Source of the DNA: Acinetobacter pullicarnis
Lineage (GTDB): Bacteria > Pseudomonadota > Gammaproteobacteria > Pseudomonadales > Moraxellaceae
Length of the DNA: 64,000 nt
Direction: 5' to 3'
Assembly (NCBI RefSeq): GCF_006352475.1
Contig: NZ_VCMZ01000001.1
Span: forward strand, 434,001 to 498,000
Shown here: positions 9,490-21,548 of the stretch, piece after piece
How positions within the stretch are numbered: position 1 is the stretch's first letter
Layout of the letters: every line of letters begins with the position of its first letter
Notes under the pieces: model-generated
What the model saw: the letters and a program-made list of their open reading frames with translations, nothing else
Told to the model about the DNA's origin: nothing
Databases searched by the model: none
Translations under genes and position numbers: made by a program

Positions 9490-11613
9490 ATGAATTTCAA
9501 ATTGCGTCAAATCGTCTTGGCGATGGTTTCATACGCGATATTCACTACAGTTTCTGCTCAGGTGAATATAACCAAAATTCTGCCTGAATATAAGCCAGAG
9601 CAAGGCACTGAACTGCATATTATATTTGATGGTCTTCCTCCTGAGCCTCAGTCTTATCAGCTCGATCATCCCAAGCGCTTGGTTCTAGACTTTAAGGACA
9701 GCAAACAGCTCCTTAAACAGCAGACAATTGCACTGACAGGAGCGGAAGCCTCAAGTGTGACTTTAAGTGAAGATGTACAACGCACACGGCTCACCATCAA
9801 TTTAGGACAGTTTCAAAGTTTTAGTCGACGAGTGGAAGGTAATCGTTTTATTTTGAAAATTAATCCTGTCACCGCCGTTGTGGCAGCGCCAGTGGTCGCT
9901 GCTAAACCGATTGTGGCTGGAGTGAGTCAGATTGATTTTCAGCGTGGCGAGCTGGGGGAAGCGCAAGTTGTTTTTGATTTACTGGGAACACATACTCCAA
10001 TTGATATTCAACAGCAAGGCAATCAGGTGGTGGTTCGAGTGCTGAATCATCCATTGCCTACGTATCTGTTGAAACGCTTTAATGTGCAGGACTTTGCGAC
10101 CTTGGTCAGTAATATCGAAGCACAGAATGAAGCAAATCATGGTGTGATTCGTATTCAAACACTAAAGCCTGCGGAATATATGGCTTATCAAGCAGACAAT
10201 AAACTGTTGTTAAGCTTTAAAGATCCAGAAAATAAAAATGCAAAACAGCCATTGGGACAGGTTTATAACGGGAAGAAAATTTCTTTAGATTTTCAAGATA
10301 TTGAAATACGTCGGGTATTACAGCTTTTGGCCGATTTTACGGGGATGAATGTAGTGACCTCCGATTCGGTGCAAGGCAATATTAGTTTAAAACTCAAAGA
10401 TGTACCTTGGGATCAAGCACTTGATCTTATCTTAAAAACCAAAGGACTAGACAAGCGTCGCAATGGTAATGCGATTTGGATTGCGCCTGTAGCGGAGTTG
10501 ATTAAGTCTGACGAAGATGAAGCCAAGGCGATGGCGCAGAGTAGTAAGTCTGCGGTTTTGCATACCGAATATATTCAATTGAAGTATGCCAAAGCAGTTG
10601 ATATTGAAAAGTTAATTGTTCAGGGGCGCAATAGCAGCAGTGCGGCAGAACCGACAAAAACGGCATCAGGCAATGAGGTGCAAAATGACAACAATGGCAG
10701 TTTACTGAGTCCTAGGGGAACACTCTCCGTCGACTTACGTACCAATACCTTGATTGTGACGGATACTGCAAAAAAAATTGAACAGATTCAAAAAATGATT
10801 GATCAGCTGGATGTTGCAGTAAAGCAGGTCATGATTGAAGCCAGAATTGTACGCGCCACAACCGATTTCACCAAAGACATGGGGGTGAAATGGGGAATGA
10901 TTTCTCGAAATAACGATGTGTTGATTGGCGGAAGTGATACCACTTTATGGGATCTGCGTAAATCCAATCAAAATGTTAAAACGATTGAATCAAATGAAAA
11001 AATTCAACATCCACAAAATCTCAATGTCGACCTTGGCGTGAGTACGCAGGGCGTGAGTCGAATTGCTTTTGGATTAATTAATATTTCAGACTTTATGCTC
11101 GATTTGGAGTTATCTGCTTTGCAAGCCGATGGTTATGGCGAAGTGATTTCGACACCGAAGGTGATGACCGCAGATAAACAGAAAGCCAAAGTCGCCTCAG
11201 GAAAAGAAGTGCCTTATCAAACCTATGGTGAGAATAACAGCGGTTCTCGAACTTCATTTAAGAGTGCATTGCTCAGTTTAGATGTGACCCCAAGCATTAC
11301 ACCCGATGGCAAAGTTCAGATGCAGCTGAATATCACCAGTGACTCACCAGGCGATACTGCACCGAATGGTGAAATTATTTTAAATAAGAACGAAATCAAC
11401 ACCAATGTGCTGGTCAGCAATGGTGAAACGGTGGTGCTTGGAGGGATCTTTCAACAAGAGACCCGCAATAAACAAACCCGAGTTCCAGTGCTTGGGAGTA
11501 TTCCGATTATTGGTCGTTTATTCCGCCGAGATGAAAAATCTGATAATAAATCAGAACTGTTGATTTTCGTGACGCCAAGAATTGTTAATGACAGTCTTAC
11601 AAGAAATCATTAA
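9490..11613 (+). CDS. pilQ: PilQ, type IV pilus outer-membrane secretin
   Basis: 707 residues. A signal peptide (residues 1 to about 23, ending VSA) is followed by two AMIN-type domains (about 27-125 and 145-240) that bind peptidoglycan in family members, an STN/N0 domain beginning ISLDFQDIEIRRVLQLLADF near 266, an N1 domain, and the secretin core. The core includes VLGGIFQQE and VPVLGSIPIIGRLF near the C-terminus, the classic secretin signature. It forms the outer-membrane gate for the pilus. It follows pilP after 128 bases, longer than other gaps in the operon, and has its own AGGGAG ribosome-binding site near 9475. Confidence 0.97.
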   Translation: MNFKLRQIVLAMVSYAIFTTVSAQVNITKILPEYKPEQGTELHIIFDGLPPEPQSYQLDHPKRLVLDFKDSKQLLKQQTIALTGAEASSVTLSEDVQRTRLTINLGQFQSFSRRVEGNRFILKINPVTAVVAAPVVAAKPIVAGVSQIDFQRGELGEAQVVFDLLGTHTPIDIQQQGNQVVVRVLNHPLPTYLLKRFNVQDFATLVSNIEAQNEANHGVIRIQTLKPAEYMAYQADNKLLLSFKDPENKNAKQPLGQVYNGKKISLDFQDIEIRRVLQLLADFTGMNVVTSDSVQGNISLKLKDVPWDQALDLILKTKGLDKRRNGNAIWIAPVAELIKSDEDEAKAMAQSSKSAVLHTEYIQLKYAKAVDIEKLIVQGRNSSSAAEPTKTASGNEVQNDNNGSLLSPRGTLSVDLRTNTLIVTDTAKKIEQIQKMIDQLDVAVKQVMIEARIVRATTDFTKDMGVKWGMISRNNDVLIGGSDTTLWDLRKSNQNVKTIESNEKIQHPQNLNVDLGVSTQGVSRIAFGLINISDFMLDLELSALQADGYGEVISTPKVMTADKQKAKVASGKEVPYQTYGENNSGSRTSFKSALLSLDVTPSITPDGKVQMQLNITSDSPGDTAPNGEIILNKNEINTNVLVSNGETVVLGGIFQQETRNKQTRVPVLGSIPIIGRLFRRDEKSDNKSELLIFVTPRIVNDSLTRNH

Positions 11614-11649
11614 TATGGTTTTAATCAAAGCAATAGAAAAGGTGACTCC

Positions 11650-12180
11650 TTGCTAAGCAATGAGTTTTGCAGTCTACCCAATATCTATCTGGTCGGGCCG
11701 ATGGGCGCGGGGAAAACCACAGTAGGTCGGCATTTGGCGGATTTACTGAATCGGCAGTTCCTCGATAGTGACCATGAGATCGAACGTAAAACGGGTGCGA
11801 GTATTCCTTGGATTTTTGAAAAAGAAGGGGAAATGGGCTTTCGTAGTCGAGAAACTGCGGTGATTGACGAACTTACTGCGCAGTCGCATATGGTGGTTGC
11901 GACCGGTGGTGGGGCAGTCACTCAGGCAGAAAACCGCACTTTTCTGAAAAATCGTGGCATTGTGGTTTACCTTTATACGCCAGTTGAAATTCAATTACAG
12001 CGGACTTATCGCGATAAAAATCGACCCTTGTTGCAGGTGGAAAATCCTGAGCAAAAATTAAATGATCTTTTAAAAATTCGCGATCCGTTATACCGTGACG
12101 TCGCGCATTATATTATTGAAACCAATCAGGGCGCTGCTCGTGATCTGGCACATAAGATTTTGCAGTTGATTACCGCTTGA
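11650..12180 (+). CDS. aroK: Shikimate kinase AroK
   Basis: 176 residues. AroK phosphorylates shikimate with ATP in the aromatic amino acid pathway. The P-loop GPMGAGKTTVGRHLA is near residue 17, the shikimate-binding DSDHEIE near 40 with FRSRE near 64, and ATGGGAV near 87, followed by the lid region RTYRDKNRPLL. The in-frame start is TTG at 11650; the nearby ATG at 11660 is out of frame and no in-frame ATG precedes the P-loop, so TTG is the best choice. It lies directly after pilQ and before aroB, a conserved gammaproteobacterial order. Confidence 0.95.
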   Translation: MLSNEFCSLPNIYLVGPMGAGKTTVGRHLADLLNRQFLDSDHEIERKTGASIPWIFEKEGEMGFRSRETAVIDELTAQSHMVVATGGGAVTQAENRTFLKNRGIVVYLYTPVEIQLQRTYRDKNRPLLQVENPEQKLNDLLKIRDPLYRDVAHYIIETNQGAARDLAHKILQLITA

Positions 12181-12231
12181 ACACTTAAGTTTTTTATATT
12201 CAATTGATTTGCTTTATTGGCATAGGACATT

Positions 12232-13311
12232 ATGCAGACTTTACATGTTGAACTTGGAGATCGACGTTATCCGATCTTTATTGGGAGCGATTTAGATTCA
12301 CAACAATTACTTGCACCTTATATTTCGGGTAAGCAAGTGATGGTCGTGACCAATACCACGGTTGCCCCTTTATATCTTGAACATTATCTAGATGCTTTAA
12401 CCGCATTGGGAAAAGTCGTATCGACCTGTGTTCTGCCAGATGGTGAACAATATAAAAATATCGAGCATTTGAATCTGATCTTTGATGCTTTATTGTCTGC
12501 AGGGTTTAACCGCGATTGTACCGTACTTGCCTTAGGGGGCGGTGTTATTGGTGATATGGCAGGCTTTGCCGCAGCATGTTTCCAACGTGGTGTGTATTTT
12601 GTTCAAGTACCGACAACATTGCTGTCTCAAGTAGATTCGAGTGTTGGTGGTAAAACAGGGATTAATCACCCACTTGGCAAAAATATGATTGGTGCCTTTC
12701 AGCAGCCTCAAGTGGTGTTGGCAGATATGTCCCACCTTAAAACCTTGCCAAAACGTGAGCTTTCTGCGGGCCTTGCTGAAATTATTAAATATGCACTGCT
12801 CGGTGATACCGAATTTCTGGTCTGGCTAGAACAGCACATGGAAAAATTGCTAGCAGGTGATCCGATTTTACTTGCTGAAGCGGTTTATCGCTCTTGCGCA
12901 CACAAAGCACGAATTGTAGCCAGTGATGAGAAAGAGCAAGGTGAGCGCGCCTTATTGAACTTAGGTCATACCTTTGGTCATGCCATTGAATCTTATCTTG
13001 GTTATGGCAACTGGTTACATGGCGAAGCGGTTGCAACGGGGATGGTCATGGCAGCAGATTTGTCTGAGCGCATGGGATGGATCAGTACAGTAGATCTTGA
13101 TCGCGTTAAAAAGATTATTCAATCTGCAGACTTACCAATCGTATGCCCTAAAATTCCATTGGATGAATTTTTAGCTTATATGGCACATGACAAAAAAGTC
13201 CTAAATGGCCAATTGCGCTTGGTGCTTCTCAAGCAGCTCGGTCAGGCGACAATTGGCAGTGATTTCGATGTTGAATCAATGCACCAAGCCATTCTCGCAA
13301 ATCAGCAATAA
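12232..13311 (+). CDS. aroB: 3-dehydroquinate synthase AroB
   Basis: 359 residues. AroB converts DAHP to 3-dehydroquinate using NAD and a divalent metal. Visible features are the NAD-binding [14 protein letters not shown] near residue 102, [19 protein letters not shown] near 126-144, and the metal-ligand region [11 protein letters not shown] near 244. It continues the aroK-aroB unit and is followed 18 bases later by a SPOR-like gene. Confidence 0.97.
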   Translation: MQTLHVELGDRRYPIFIGSDLDSQQLLAPYISGKQVMVVTNTTVAPLYLEHYLDALTALGKVVSTCVLPDGEQYKNIEHLNLIFDALLSAGFNRDCTVLALGGGVIGDMAGFAAACFQRGVYFVQVPTTLLSQVDSSVGGKTGINHPLGKNMIGAFQQPQVVLADMSHLKTLPKRELSAGLAEIIKYALLGDTEFLVWLEQHMEKLLAGDPILLAEAVYRSCAHKARIVASDEKEQGERALLNLGHTFGHAIESYLGYGNWLHGEAVATGMVMAADLSERMGWISTVDLDRVKKIIQSADLPIVCPKIPLDEFLAYMAHDKKVLNGQLRLVLLKQLGQATIGSDFDVESMHQAILANQQ

Positions 13312-13329
13312 TTTCAAGGTAACTGCTTC

Positions 13330-14193
13330 ATGACCCGAACACATTTAAATTGGCAAAATATTCGACACTATATTTGGTTGATTGGTGCTGTGCTATGTCT
13401 TGTTGCAGCCTTTATTTTCTGGGCTGTAACGGATGTTCGAGAATTGGTGATTGAAGAGGATCCGATTGAAGAAGTACAGGTGCAAATTCAGCCCGAAAAA
13501 GTGGCTGCCACAACTAATTTAGGCAGTCTAGAAAATGCGGTGCGACCTTTAGAAATGACCACACGTGTGGTGGCTTCGGGGAATCATGATCCAGAGTTTC
13601 GGGGAACTAAATTTCTACAAGCCAATCAAAAAAATTGGAGCATAGAACTGTTTCGCGTCACTGAGGAAGAAGTGATTAAGAATTTTTTATTGCAGCAACC
13701 TGATCGCAATAAATTTGTTTATTTTCGCTTAAGTGGTGAAAATCAAGCAGAACAATATGTTTTGGGTTATGGACTGTTCTCAAATGAGGTGCAAGTCAAT
13801 ACTGCATTATCACAGTTGAATATTAAACTGCCTGTATCCGTGAAGCCTGCACCGATTCAGTTCAGTCAATATATCGCTTTGGTTAACGATATGGGCAGTG
13901 AAGAGTTGGCGATCAATAAAGAACTGTATGAGGTCAAATTAAAACCGGCCGCATTACCAATTATTGATGAAACGATACTGGCACAAGTAAAGTCTGGGTT
14001 GGCCGCCATTGGCGCTGGTACAACCACCACCAAAACGACGGTGACGACTAAGGATGAACAAGGTAATGTGGTTGATGTACAACGCTCGCAGAGCACCGTT
14101 AAGCCACCGCTAGAGAATAAGCCGAAAGAATCAACCACGCCCAACAATGAAAAGAAAGCCAGCAATCACGAAGTTACAGATCCATTTAATTAA
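13330..14193 (+). CDS. SPOR-like single-pass membrane protein downstream of aroB (DamX-position protein)
   Basis: 287 residues. One membrane helix near residues 16-36 with a short cytoplasmic N-terminus, an acidic linker, a folded section with the sequence NWSIELFRVTEEEVIKNFL near 98 and YVLGYGLFSNEVQVNTAL near 140, then a Thr/Lys-rich disordered tail. The folded section resembles a SPOR domain, which binds denuded septal glycan. The aroK-aroB-damX order of enterobacteria places DamX here, but the SPOR domain is internal in this protein, not C-terminal, and sequence similarity by eye is weak. A role in cell division is inferred from position and fold resemblance. Confidence 0.7.
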   Translation: MTRTHLNWQNIRHYIWLIGAVLCLVAAFIFWAVTDVRELVIEEDPIEEVQVQIQPEKVAATTNLGSLENAVRPLEMTTRVVASGNHDPEFRGTKFLQANQKNWSIELFRVTEEEVIKNFLLQQPDRNKFVYFRLSGENQAEQYVLGYGLFSNEVQVNTALSQLNIKLPVSVKPAPIQFSQYIALVNDMGSEELAINKELYEVKLKPAALPIIDETILAQVKSGLAAIGAGTTTTKTTVTTKDEQGNVVDVQRSQSTVKPPLENKPKESTTPNNEKKASNHEVTDPFN

Positions 14194-14244
14194 AAGTGAT
14201 TGTCTAAGTACTAAAATGGCGCAAGCCAGATTAGTAAGAAAAAT

Positions 14245-14273
14245 AAGCGCACCTTTGGGGTGCGCTTTTTATT
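14245..14273 (+). terminator. Rho-independent terminator after the aroB operon
   Basis: AAGCGCACC and GGTGCGCTT form a perfect nine-base stem followed by TTT-rich sequence, 52 bases after the SPOR-like gene. It separates the pil/aro unit from gltB. Confidence 0.9.
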
Positions 14274-14345
14274 TGGTGTATTATTTTTAGTGCAAAGAAT
14301 TGAATATTTCTGATGTTTTTTAACGCGTTGATTACTTCTCAATTG

Positions 14346-14362
14346 TTGGCATATTTTTTGCT
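14346..14362 (+). promoter_or_regulatory. Predicted sigma-54 (RpoN) promoter for gltBD
   Basis: TTGGCATATTTTTTGCT matches the -24/-12 consensus (TTGGCAC N5 TTGCW) at nearly every fixed position, and the GG and GC dinucleotides (14348-14349 and 14360-14361) are exactly ten bases apart. It points toward gltB, giving an expected start near 14373 and a leader of about 250 bases. Nitrogen control of glutamate synthase is biologically sensible, but the match is by eye only. Confidence 0.6.
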
Positions 14363-14623
14363 GTAATTGAGTACTAATTGGAAAATATGTCCCCATTTTG
14401 GCGCAAAAAACCTCTAATAGTATGTAATTTAAGAAGTTTTACTTGCTTTAAAAAAGTGCGAAATTTGTAAAGTCCATTTGCAATTAAAGTGAATACGAAC
14501 TGGTACAGCATCCTCTGAGCGTGGTTTACTGGAACTACACATTTTGAATGACTGTTTGAGATCGTAAAAGTGAGATATTCAATGTTTAGCCCATAAAGGG
14601 CCTTTGTTAAAGAAGGGTACGCT
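14363..14623 (+). other. Long untranslated leader of gltB
   Basis: The gap between the terminator at 14245-14273 and gltB has no credible open frame. It contains the sigma-54 motif and then about 260 bases of AT-rich sequence, with a small hairpin GCCC-ATAAA-GGGC at about 14590-14602 shortly before the gltB ribosome-binding site AGAAGG (14611-14616). I see no known riboswitch. Additional sigma-70 promoters are possible but not clear. Confidence 0.4.
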
Positions 14624-17600
14624 ATGCACATGCCATCGCCTAATACAGTAGCTCCCGCTCAAGGGTTATATCAACCGGATGAGTTTAAGGATAATTGTGG
14701 TTTCGGCCTAATCGCTCATATGCAAGGTGATGCAAGCCATCACTTGGTTAAGACCGCAATGCATAGTCTAAGTTGTATGACCCATCGTGGTGGGATTGCG
14801 GCGGATGGTAAGACGGGAGATGGTTGTGGTCTACTTTTGGCCATGCCAAAACAATTCTTCCGTGAAGAAGCGAAAAAGCTCAGTGATATTACCCTAAGTG
14901 AAATTTTTGCAGTGGGATCAGTATTTCTAAACTTAGATCCTGCTCTGGCGGCCCATTCAAGAAAAATATTAAATAAAGAAATTGAAGCTGAAGGCCTCAA
15001 CGTTTTGGCTTGGCGGGTGATCCCAACCAATAACGATGCTTTGGGTGAAATTGCAATGCGGTCTTTGCCAGCTTTTGAGCAAGTCATTGTCAATTGCCCG
15101 ATGGGGGTGAGCGAAGTTGAATTTAACCGTAAATTGTTTTTAGCACGTCGCCGTGCAGAGCAACAGTTGACGCAAGATTCGTATTTTTATGTGACCACAC
15201 TCTGCTCAACCGTAATCAGCTATAAAGGCCTCATGATGCCTGAAGCGATTGCTGACTTTTATACCGATTTGGCCGATGAGCGTTTAGCATCGCATATTGT
15301 GGTTTTCCATCAACGTTTCTCGACCAATACCTTACCGCGTTGGCCATTGGCACAGCCTTTCCGTTATTTGGCACACAATGGCGAAATTAATACCATTACA
15401 GCAAATCGTAATTGGGCGATGGCACGCACCCCAAAATTTGAAAATCCATTGCTGCCAGGTTTAACTGAACTCAATCCAATCGTCAATCGTACTGGTTCAG
15501 ATTCTTCAAGCCTCGACAATATGCTTGAAATCTTGGTCGGTGGTGGCATGGATCTGTTCCGTGCGCTGCGCATGTTGGTGCCACCAGCATGGCAGAATGT
15601 TGAAACCTTAGATGCTGATTTACGTGCATTTTATGAATTTAACTCAAAACACATGGAAGCTTGGGATGGTCCAGCAGGTCTGGTAATTCAAGATGGTCGG
15701 CATGCGATTTGTATGTTGGATCGAAATGGTTTACGCCCAGCACGTTGGGTGATTACCAAAAATGGCTATATTACACTGGCCTCTGAGATTGGGGTTTGGG
15801 GCTATGCACCTGAAGATGTTTTGTCCAAAGGCCGTGTAGGTCCAGGGCAAATCTTGGTGATTGATACCTTAACGGGCAAGCTGCTTGATACCAAAGATGT
15901 GAGCAATCATCTAAGTAAAATGCGTCCATACCGTGAGTGGCTGCGTGAACATTCGATTCGTGTGCAGGGAAGCCCTGAGTTAGAGGAATATTTATGTGAT
16001 CAAGGCTTAAAAGGCGATGCTCTGAAAGCTGCACAGAAAATGTTTATGGTGACCTTTGAAGAGCGTGATCAATTGCTGCGACCGATTGCAGAAAGTGGTC
16101 AGGAAGCTGTGGGTTCAATGGGGGACGATACTCCAATGGCGGTACTTTCACGCCAAGTTCGCCATGTATCCGATTTCTTCCGTCAACAGTTTGCACAGGT
16201 AACCAATCCACCGATTGACCCATTACGTGAATCGATTGTGATGTCTTTGGAAACGTGTTTAGGCCGTGAACAAAATGTATTTGAGCAAAGCCCTGAACAT
16301 GCTGATCGCCTCATCATTTCAAGCCCTGTGCTTTCAAACTCTAAAATGCACCAAATTCGTACGCTGGGTCGTACTGGCTATGAAACGATAGACATCGATT
16401 TAAATTATGCAGAAAGTGAAGGCTTAGCCGCTGCAATTCAACGAATTTGTGAAGTTTCTGCACAAGCCATCCGTGATGGAAAAACCTTGTTGGTCTTGTC
16501 CGATAAAAAAATTCGTGAAGGTTATTTGCCTGCCAGTGCGGTCATGGCAACGGGTGCAGTACATCACTATTTGATTCAACAAGGCTTACGTACCGATGCC
16601 AATATTATTGTTGAAACAGCGGTGGCACGTGATCCGCATCAGTTTGCCGTGATCTTGGGTTTTGGCGCAACCGCGATTTATCCATACTTGGCCTATGACG
16701 TGATTAATGACCTGATCGCTAAAGGGGAGCTGTTGGGTGATCCAATTCATGCCCAAGCCAATTTCCGTAAGGGAATTGAAAAAGGCTTGCTCAAAGTCTT
16801 GTCTAAAATGGGCATTTCAACGGTTGCCTCTTATCGTGGTGGGCAGTTGTTTGAAGCGGTCGGCTTATCCAATGAAGTGGTGGATACCTGTTTCACAGGG
16901 GTGCCAAGTCGTATTCAGGGGGCAACCTTTGTCGATATCGAAAATGATCAGAAAAAACTGGCTGAACTTGCATGGAAATCCCGTAAACCAATTGATCAAG
17001 GTGGCCTGCTGAAGTTTGTGTTTGGTAAGGAATATCATGCCTTTAATCCAGATGTGATCAACTCCCTGCATCAAGCGGTGCGGACTGGAAACTATGCAGA
17101 TTTTAAAGCCTATGCTGAGCTCGTAAATACGCGTCCGATCGCCACCATCCGTGATTTATTTAAACTAAAAACGGATCAACCGATTGCACTTGATGCGGTT
17201 GAGTCAGTTGAAGCGATTTTACCAAGATTTGACTCTGCTGGGATGTCACTCGGTGCCTTGTCACCTGAAGCACATGAAGCCATTGCGATTGCGATGAATA
17301 CCATTGGTGGGCGCTCAAACTCTGGTGAGGGTGGTGAAGATCCTGCACGTTATGGCACCATTCGTAACTCTAAAATTAAGCAAATTGCCTCAGGTCGTTT
17401 TGGGGTCACGCCAGCCTATTTGATGTCCGCTGAAGTACTACAGATTAAAGTTGCCCAAGGAGCAAAACCCGGTGAAGGTGGCCAGTTACCTGGAGGTAAG
17501 GTCAATGGTTTAATTGCACGGTTACGGTATTCAGTACCCGGTGTAACCCTGATTTCACCGCCACCGCACCATGATATTTATTCGATTGAAGATTTATCAC

Positions 17601-19105
17601 AGCTGATTTTTGACTTAAAGCAAGTCAATCCGAAAGCCATGGTTTCAGTCAAACTGGTGTCAGAGCCGGGTGTGGGCACCATTGCTGCTGGGGTGGCCAA
17701 AGCCTATGCTGATTTTATTACCATTTCAGGTTATGACGGTGGTACGGCTGCATCGCCATTGTCCTCAATTCACCATGCCGGTTCACCGTGGGAATTGGGC
17801 TTGGCAGAAGCACATCAAGCCTTACGTGTGAATGATTTGCGTGGCAAAGTTCGTGTACAAACCGATGGTGGTTTAAAAACTGGCCTTGATGTGGTGAAAG
17901 CTGCCATTTTAGGGGCAGAGAGTTTTGGTTTTGGTTCAACTCCGATGATCGCATTAGGCTGTAAATACTTGCGAATCTGCCATTTAAATAACTGTGCAAC
18001 TGGCGTGGCAACTCAACAGGACCATTTACGTCAAGAGCATTATATTGGCGAACCCGAAATGTTGATTAACTTCTTCCACTTTATTGCAGAGGAAACCCGT
18101 GAATGGCTTGCAGCACTGGGTGTCTCACGTTTGGCTGATTTGATCGGGCGTACCGACTTACTTGAAGTGTTACCGGGTGATACTGACAAACACGCACATT
18201 TAGATTTGAGCGCTTTGCTGCAGTCACATCCTTCAGCAGAGGGTAAAGCGCAGTACTGCCAAGTACAAGGCAATGCACCATTTGATAAAGGCATTTTGGC
18301 AGAGAAAATGGTGGCAGAGATGTTGCCAGCGATTGAAGCAGAAACAGGCGGTGAATATCACTTTAGCATTGGTAACTGTGATCGCTCAATTGGTGCGCGT
18401 ATTTCTGGTGAGATTGCCAGCCGTTATGGCAATCTGAGTATGGAAGCGCATCCCGTTAAAGTGAACCTGAAAGGGACTGCGGGTCAGTCGCTTGGGGTTT
18501 GGAATGCCGGTGGTTTGCATATCAAACTTGAGGGTGATGCCAATGACTATGTTGGTAAAGGCATGGCAGGCGGGCGTCTCTCAATTTTCCCACCTAAAGG
18601 TTCGCCGTTCCAAACTCAAAACACTGCGATTATTGGCAATACCTGTTTATACGGTGCAACTGGCGGTAAAGTCTTTGCTGCGGGCACTGCAGGTGAACGT
18701 TTTGCGGTACGTAACTCCGGTGCTTTTGCGGTGATTGAAGGGGCGGGTGATCACTGCTGCGAATATATGACGGGTGGTATTGTGACGGTATTGGGTAAAG
18801 TTGGACATAATTTTGGTGCAGGCATGACCGGTGGTTTCGCCTATGTGCTCGATTTGGACAATGACTTCGTCGATCATTACAATCATGAACTGATTGAGTT
18901 AAATCGCATCTCGACCGAAGTCATGGAAGAGCATCAAGAGTTTCTGATGCGGATTCTCGATGAACATATTCAAGAAACTGGGAGTGCTTGGGCCTATAAG
19001 ATCCGCAATGAGTTTGATTTTTATAGCCGTAAATTTTGGTTGGTCAAACCCAAAGCTGCCAATTTACAAACGCTGTTAAAAGCCACTCAAGCCGATCCAC
19101 AATAA
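14624..19105 (+). CDS. gltB: Glutamate synthase (NADPH) large subunit GltB
   Basis: 1493 residues, the normal length. GltB hydrolyses glutamine and transfers ammonia to 2-oxoglutarate. The N-terminal class II amidotransferase domain begins at Cys25 in DNCGFGL; about 24 residues should be removed to expose this nucleophile. The FMN/synthase domain is central and includes [12 protein letters not shown] near 903. The 3Fe-4S cluster cysteines have C-x5-C-x4-C spacing in [16 protein letters not shown] near 1112. The C-terminal GXGXG beta-helix domain spans roughly 1240-1450. The ATG at 14624 has AGAAGG at good spacing; an ATG at 14630 is an alternative. It is followed by gltD. Confidence 0.97.
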   Translation: MHMPSPNTVAPAQGLYQPDEFKDNCGFGLIAHMQGDASHHLVKTAMHSLSCMTHRGGIAADGKTGDGCGLLLAMPKQFFREEAKKLSDITLSEIFAVGSVFLNLDPALAAHSRKILNKEIEAEGLNVLAWRVIPTNNDALGEIAMRSLPAFEQVIVNCPMGVSEVEFNRKLFLARRRAEQQLTQDSYFYVTTLCSTVISYKGLMMPEAIADFYTDLADERLASHIVVFHQRFSTNTLPRWPLAQPFRYLAHNGEINTITANRNWAMARTPKFENPLLPGLTELNPIVNRTGSDSSSLDNMLEILVGGGMDLFRALRMLVPPAWQNVETLDADLRAFYEFNSKHMEAWDGPAGLVIQDGRHAICMLDRNGLRPARWVITKNGYITLASEIGVWGYAPEDVLSKGRVGPGQILVIDTLTGKLLDTKDVSNHLSKMRPYREWLREHSIRVQGSPELEEYLCDQGLKGDALKAAQKMFMVTFEERDQLLRPIAESGQEAVGSMGDDTPMAVLSRQVRHVSDFFRQQFAQVTNPPIDPLRESIVMSLETCLGREQNVFEQSPEHADRLIISSPVLSNSKMHQIRTLGRTGYETIDIDLNYAESEGLAAAIQRICEVSAQAIRDGKTLLVLSDKKIREGYLPASAVMATGAVHHYLIQQGLRTDANIIVETAVARDPHQFAVILGFGATAIYPYLAYDVINDLIAKGELLGDPIHAQANFRKGIEKGLLKVLSKMGISTVASYRGGQLFEAVGLSNEVVDTCFTGVPSRIQGATFVDIENDQKKLAELAWKSRKPIDQGGLLKFVFGKEYHAFNPDVINSLHQAVRTGNYADFKAYAELVNTRPIATIRDLFKLKTDQPIALDAVESVEAILPRFDSAGMSLGALSPEAHEAIAIAMNTIGGRSNSGEGGEDPARYGTIRNSKIKQIASGRFGVTPAYLMSAEVLQIKVAQGAKPGEGGQLPGGKVNGLIARLRYSVPGVTLISPPPHHDIYSIEDLSQLIFDLKQVNPKAMVSVKLVSEPGVGTIAAGVAKAYADFITISGYDGGTAASPLSSIHHAGSPWELGLAEAHQALRVNDLRGKVRVQTDGGLKTGLDVVKAAILGAESFGFGSTPMIALGCKYLRICHLNNCATGVATQQDHLRQEHYIGEPEMLINFFHFIAEETREWLAALGVSRLADLIGRTDLLEVLPGDTDKHAHLDLSALLQSHPSAEGKAQYCQVQGNAPFDKGILAEKMVAEMLPAIEAETGGEYHFSIGNCDRSIGARISGEIASRYGNLSMEAHPVKVNLKGTAGQSLGVWNAGGLHIKLEGDANDYVGKGMAGGRLSIFPPKGSPFQTQNTAIIGNTCLYGATGGKVFAAGTAGERFAVRNSGAFAVIEGAGDHCCEYMTGGIVTVLGKVGHNFGAGMTGGFAYVLDLDNDFVDHYNHELIELNRISTEVMEEHQEFLMRILDEHIQETGSAWAYKIRNEFDFYSRKFWLVKPKAANLQTLLKATQADPQ

Positions 19106-19129
19106 TTCCACGACCCTGATTTTAGGCAG

Positions 19130-19157
19130 GTGTGGATAACTGTTTGGTTATCCACAC
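19130..19157. repeat. Perfect 11-bp inverted repeat in the gltB-gltD gap, containing two DnaA-box 9-mers
   Basis: GTGTGGATAAC (19130-19140) and GTTATCCACAC (19147-19157) are exact reverse complements around a six-base loop. Each arm contains the consensus DnaA box TTATCCACA (19148-19156 forward; 19131-19139 reverse). It lacks a T run, so it is not an obvious terminator. It may be an intra-operon mRNA hairpin, a DnaA-binding site, or both. Confidence 0.8.
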
Positions 19158-19160
19158 TGA

Positions 19161-20597
<1,437 letters not shown>

Positions 20598-20641
20598 GTA
20601 AGTCATCACTGGACTTTAAACAATCCGCCCAGCGATACACT

Positions 20642-20675
20642 GAGGCTCGTAATTGAATTACGAGCCTTTTTCTTT
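20642..20675. terminator. Terminator after gltD, overlapping the end of the converging lysR gene
   Basis: AGGCTCGTAAT (20643-20653) pairs perfectly with ATTACGAGCCT (20657-20667), followed by a T-rich tract on the plus strand. The minus-strand LysR stop codon (20658-20660) lies inside the right arm, so one structure probably serves gltD and is embedded in the lysR 3' end. Confidence 0.88.
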
Positions 20676-21548
20676 GGGGAAGGGCAAGGCCTCCAGAAAG
20701 TTCTGTTGCAAAATAGAGCTGTCATTGCTATTCCAAATACAATAGGTCTCTGAACGAATACTGTTGTCGTTAATTTTAATAAAGCAGGTGTTTTCCTTTT
20801 TCAGGTTCTGCATGGATTGCGGCACCAAAGCAATGCCAAGCCCCGCCTCGACAACCTCGACAATGGTGAGCCAATTGTGAATCTCATGTGCAATATACGG
20901 GCTAAAACCCGCATTCACGCAGATACTGGTAATCTTATCGTGATAGTGCGGTGCGACTGAACGCGGAAACAGCACAAAATTTTCATTTTCCAACAAGGCT
21001 AAATCAATCACGGGTTCGGAGGCCAGTGGATGGCTTTTCGGTAGGCAGCAAACAAAGTCCTCTGACATGAGCAGTCGATAGACGATATCGGGCTCTGAAT
21101 TTAAACTATGCACGAAACCTATATTAATTTGCTCTTGTTTTAAAGCTTGAGTTTGTTCGGATGAATTCATTTCTTTGAGCAGCACCTTAATATGCGGATG
21201 CTGTAATTGAAATGCGTTAATCACATTATTTAAACCACGCAGCAGCATTGAACTGCCGAAACCAATACGTAAATTACCGAGCATACCGCGCGCAACCCGT
21301 TTACCAATTTGACGCATATCCTCAGAATGCCTTAATAAGGTTAAAGCCTCTTTATAAAATAATGCACCGGCATCGGTAAGTGCCACGGTTTTGTTGTTGC
21401 GAATAAAAAGAGAGAATCCTAAGTTGCTCTCAAGCTGTTGAATACTCATGCTAAGCGGGGGTTGAGAAATATGTAAGCGTTTTGCTGCACGACCAAAATG
21501 TAATTCCTCAGCCACCATTACAAAGTATTTAAGGTGTTTTAAGTTCAT
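20658..21548 (-). CDS. LysR-family transcriptional regulator of the adjacent acyl-CoA gene set
   Basis: 296 residues, normal for LysR. The N-terminal winged helix-turn-helix reads LKHLKYFVMVAEELHFGRAAKRLHISQ in two stretches (residues 3-30), with the recognition region PPLSMSIQQLE following. The remainder is a periplasmic-binding-protein-like effector domain. The gene is divergent from an acyl-CoA dehydrogenase/CoA-transferase/transporter/SDR set, the typical position for an activator that responds to a pathway intermediate. The effector is unknown. Confidence 0.9.
   Translation of the reverse strand: MNLKHLKYFVMVAEELHFGRAAKRLHISQPPLSMSIQQLESNLGFSLFIRNNKTVALTDAGALFYKEALTLLRHSEDMRQIGKRVARGMLGNLRIGFGSSMLLRGLNNVINAFQLQHPHIKVLLKEMNSSEQTQALKQEQINIGFVHSLNSEPDIVYRLLMSEDFVCCLPKSHPLASEPVIDLALLENENFVLFPRSVAPHYHDKITSICVNAGFSPYIAHEIHNWLTIVEVVEAGLGIALVPQSMQNLKKENTCFIKINDNSIRSETYCIWNSNDSSILQQNFLEALPFPKEKGS

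Noticed and set aside
14590..14602. GCCC-ATAAA-GGGC hairpin as a riboswitch in the gltB leader
   Set aside because: Too small and lacking any known aptamer pattern; noted only as a weak leader hairpin.
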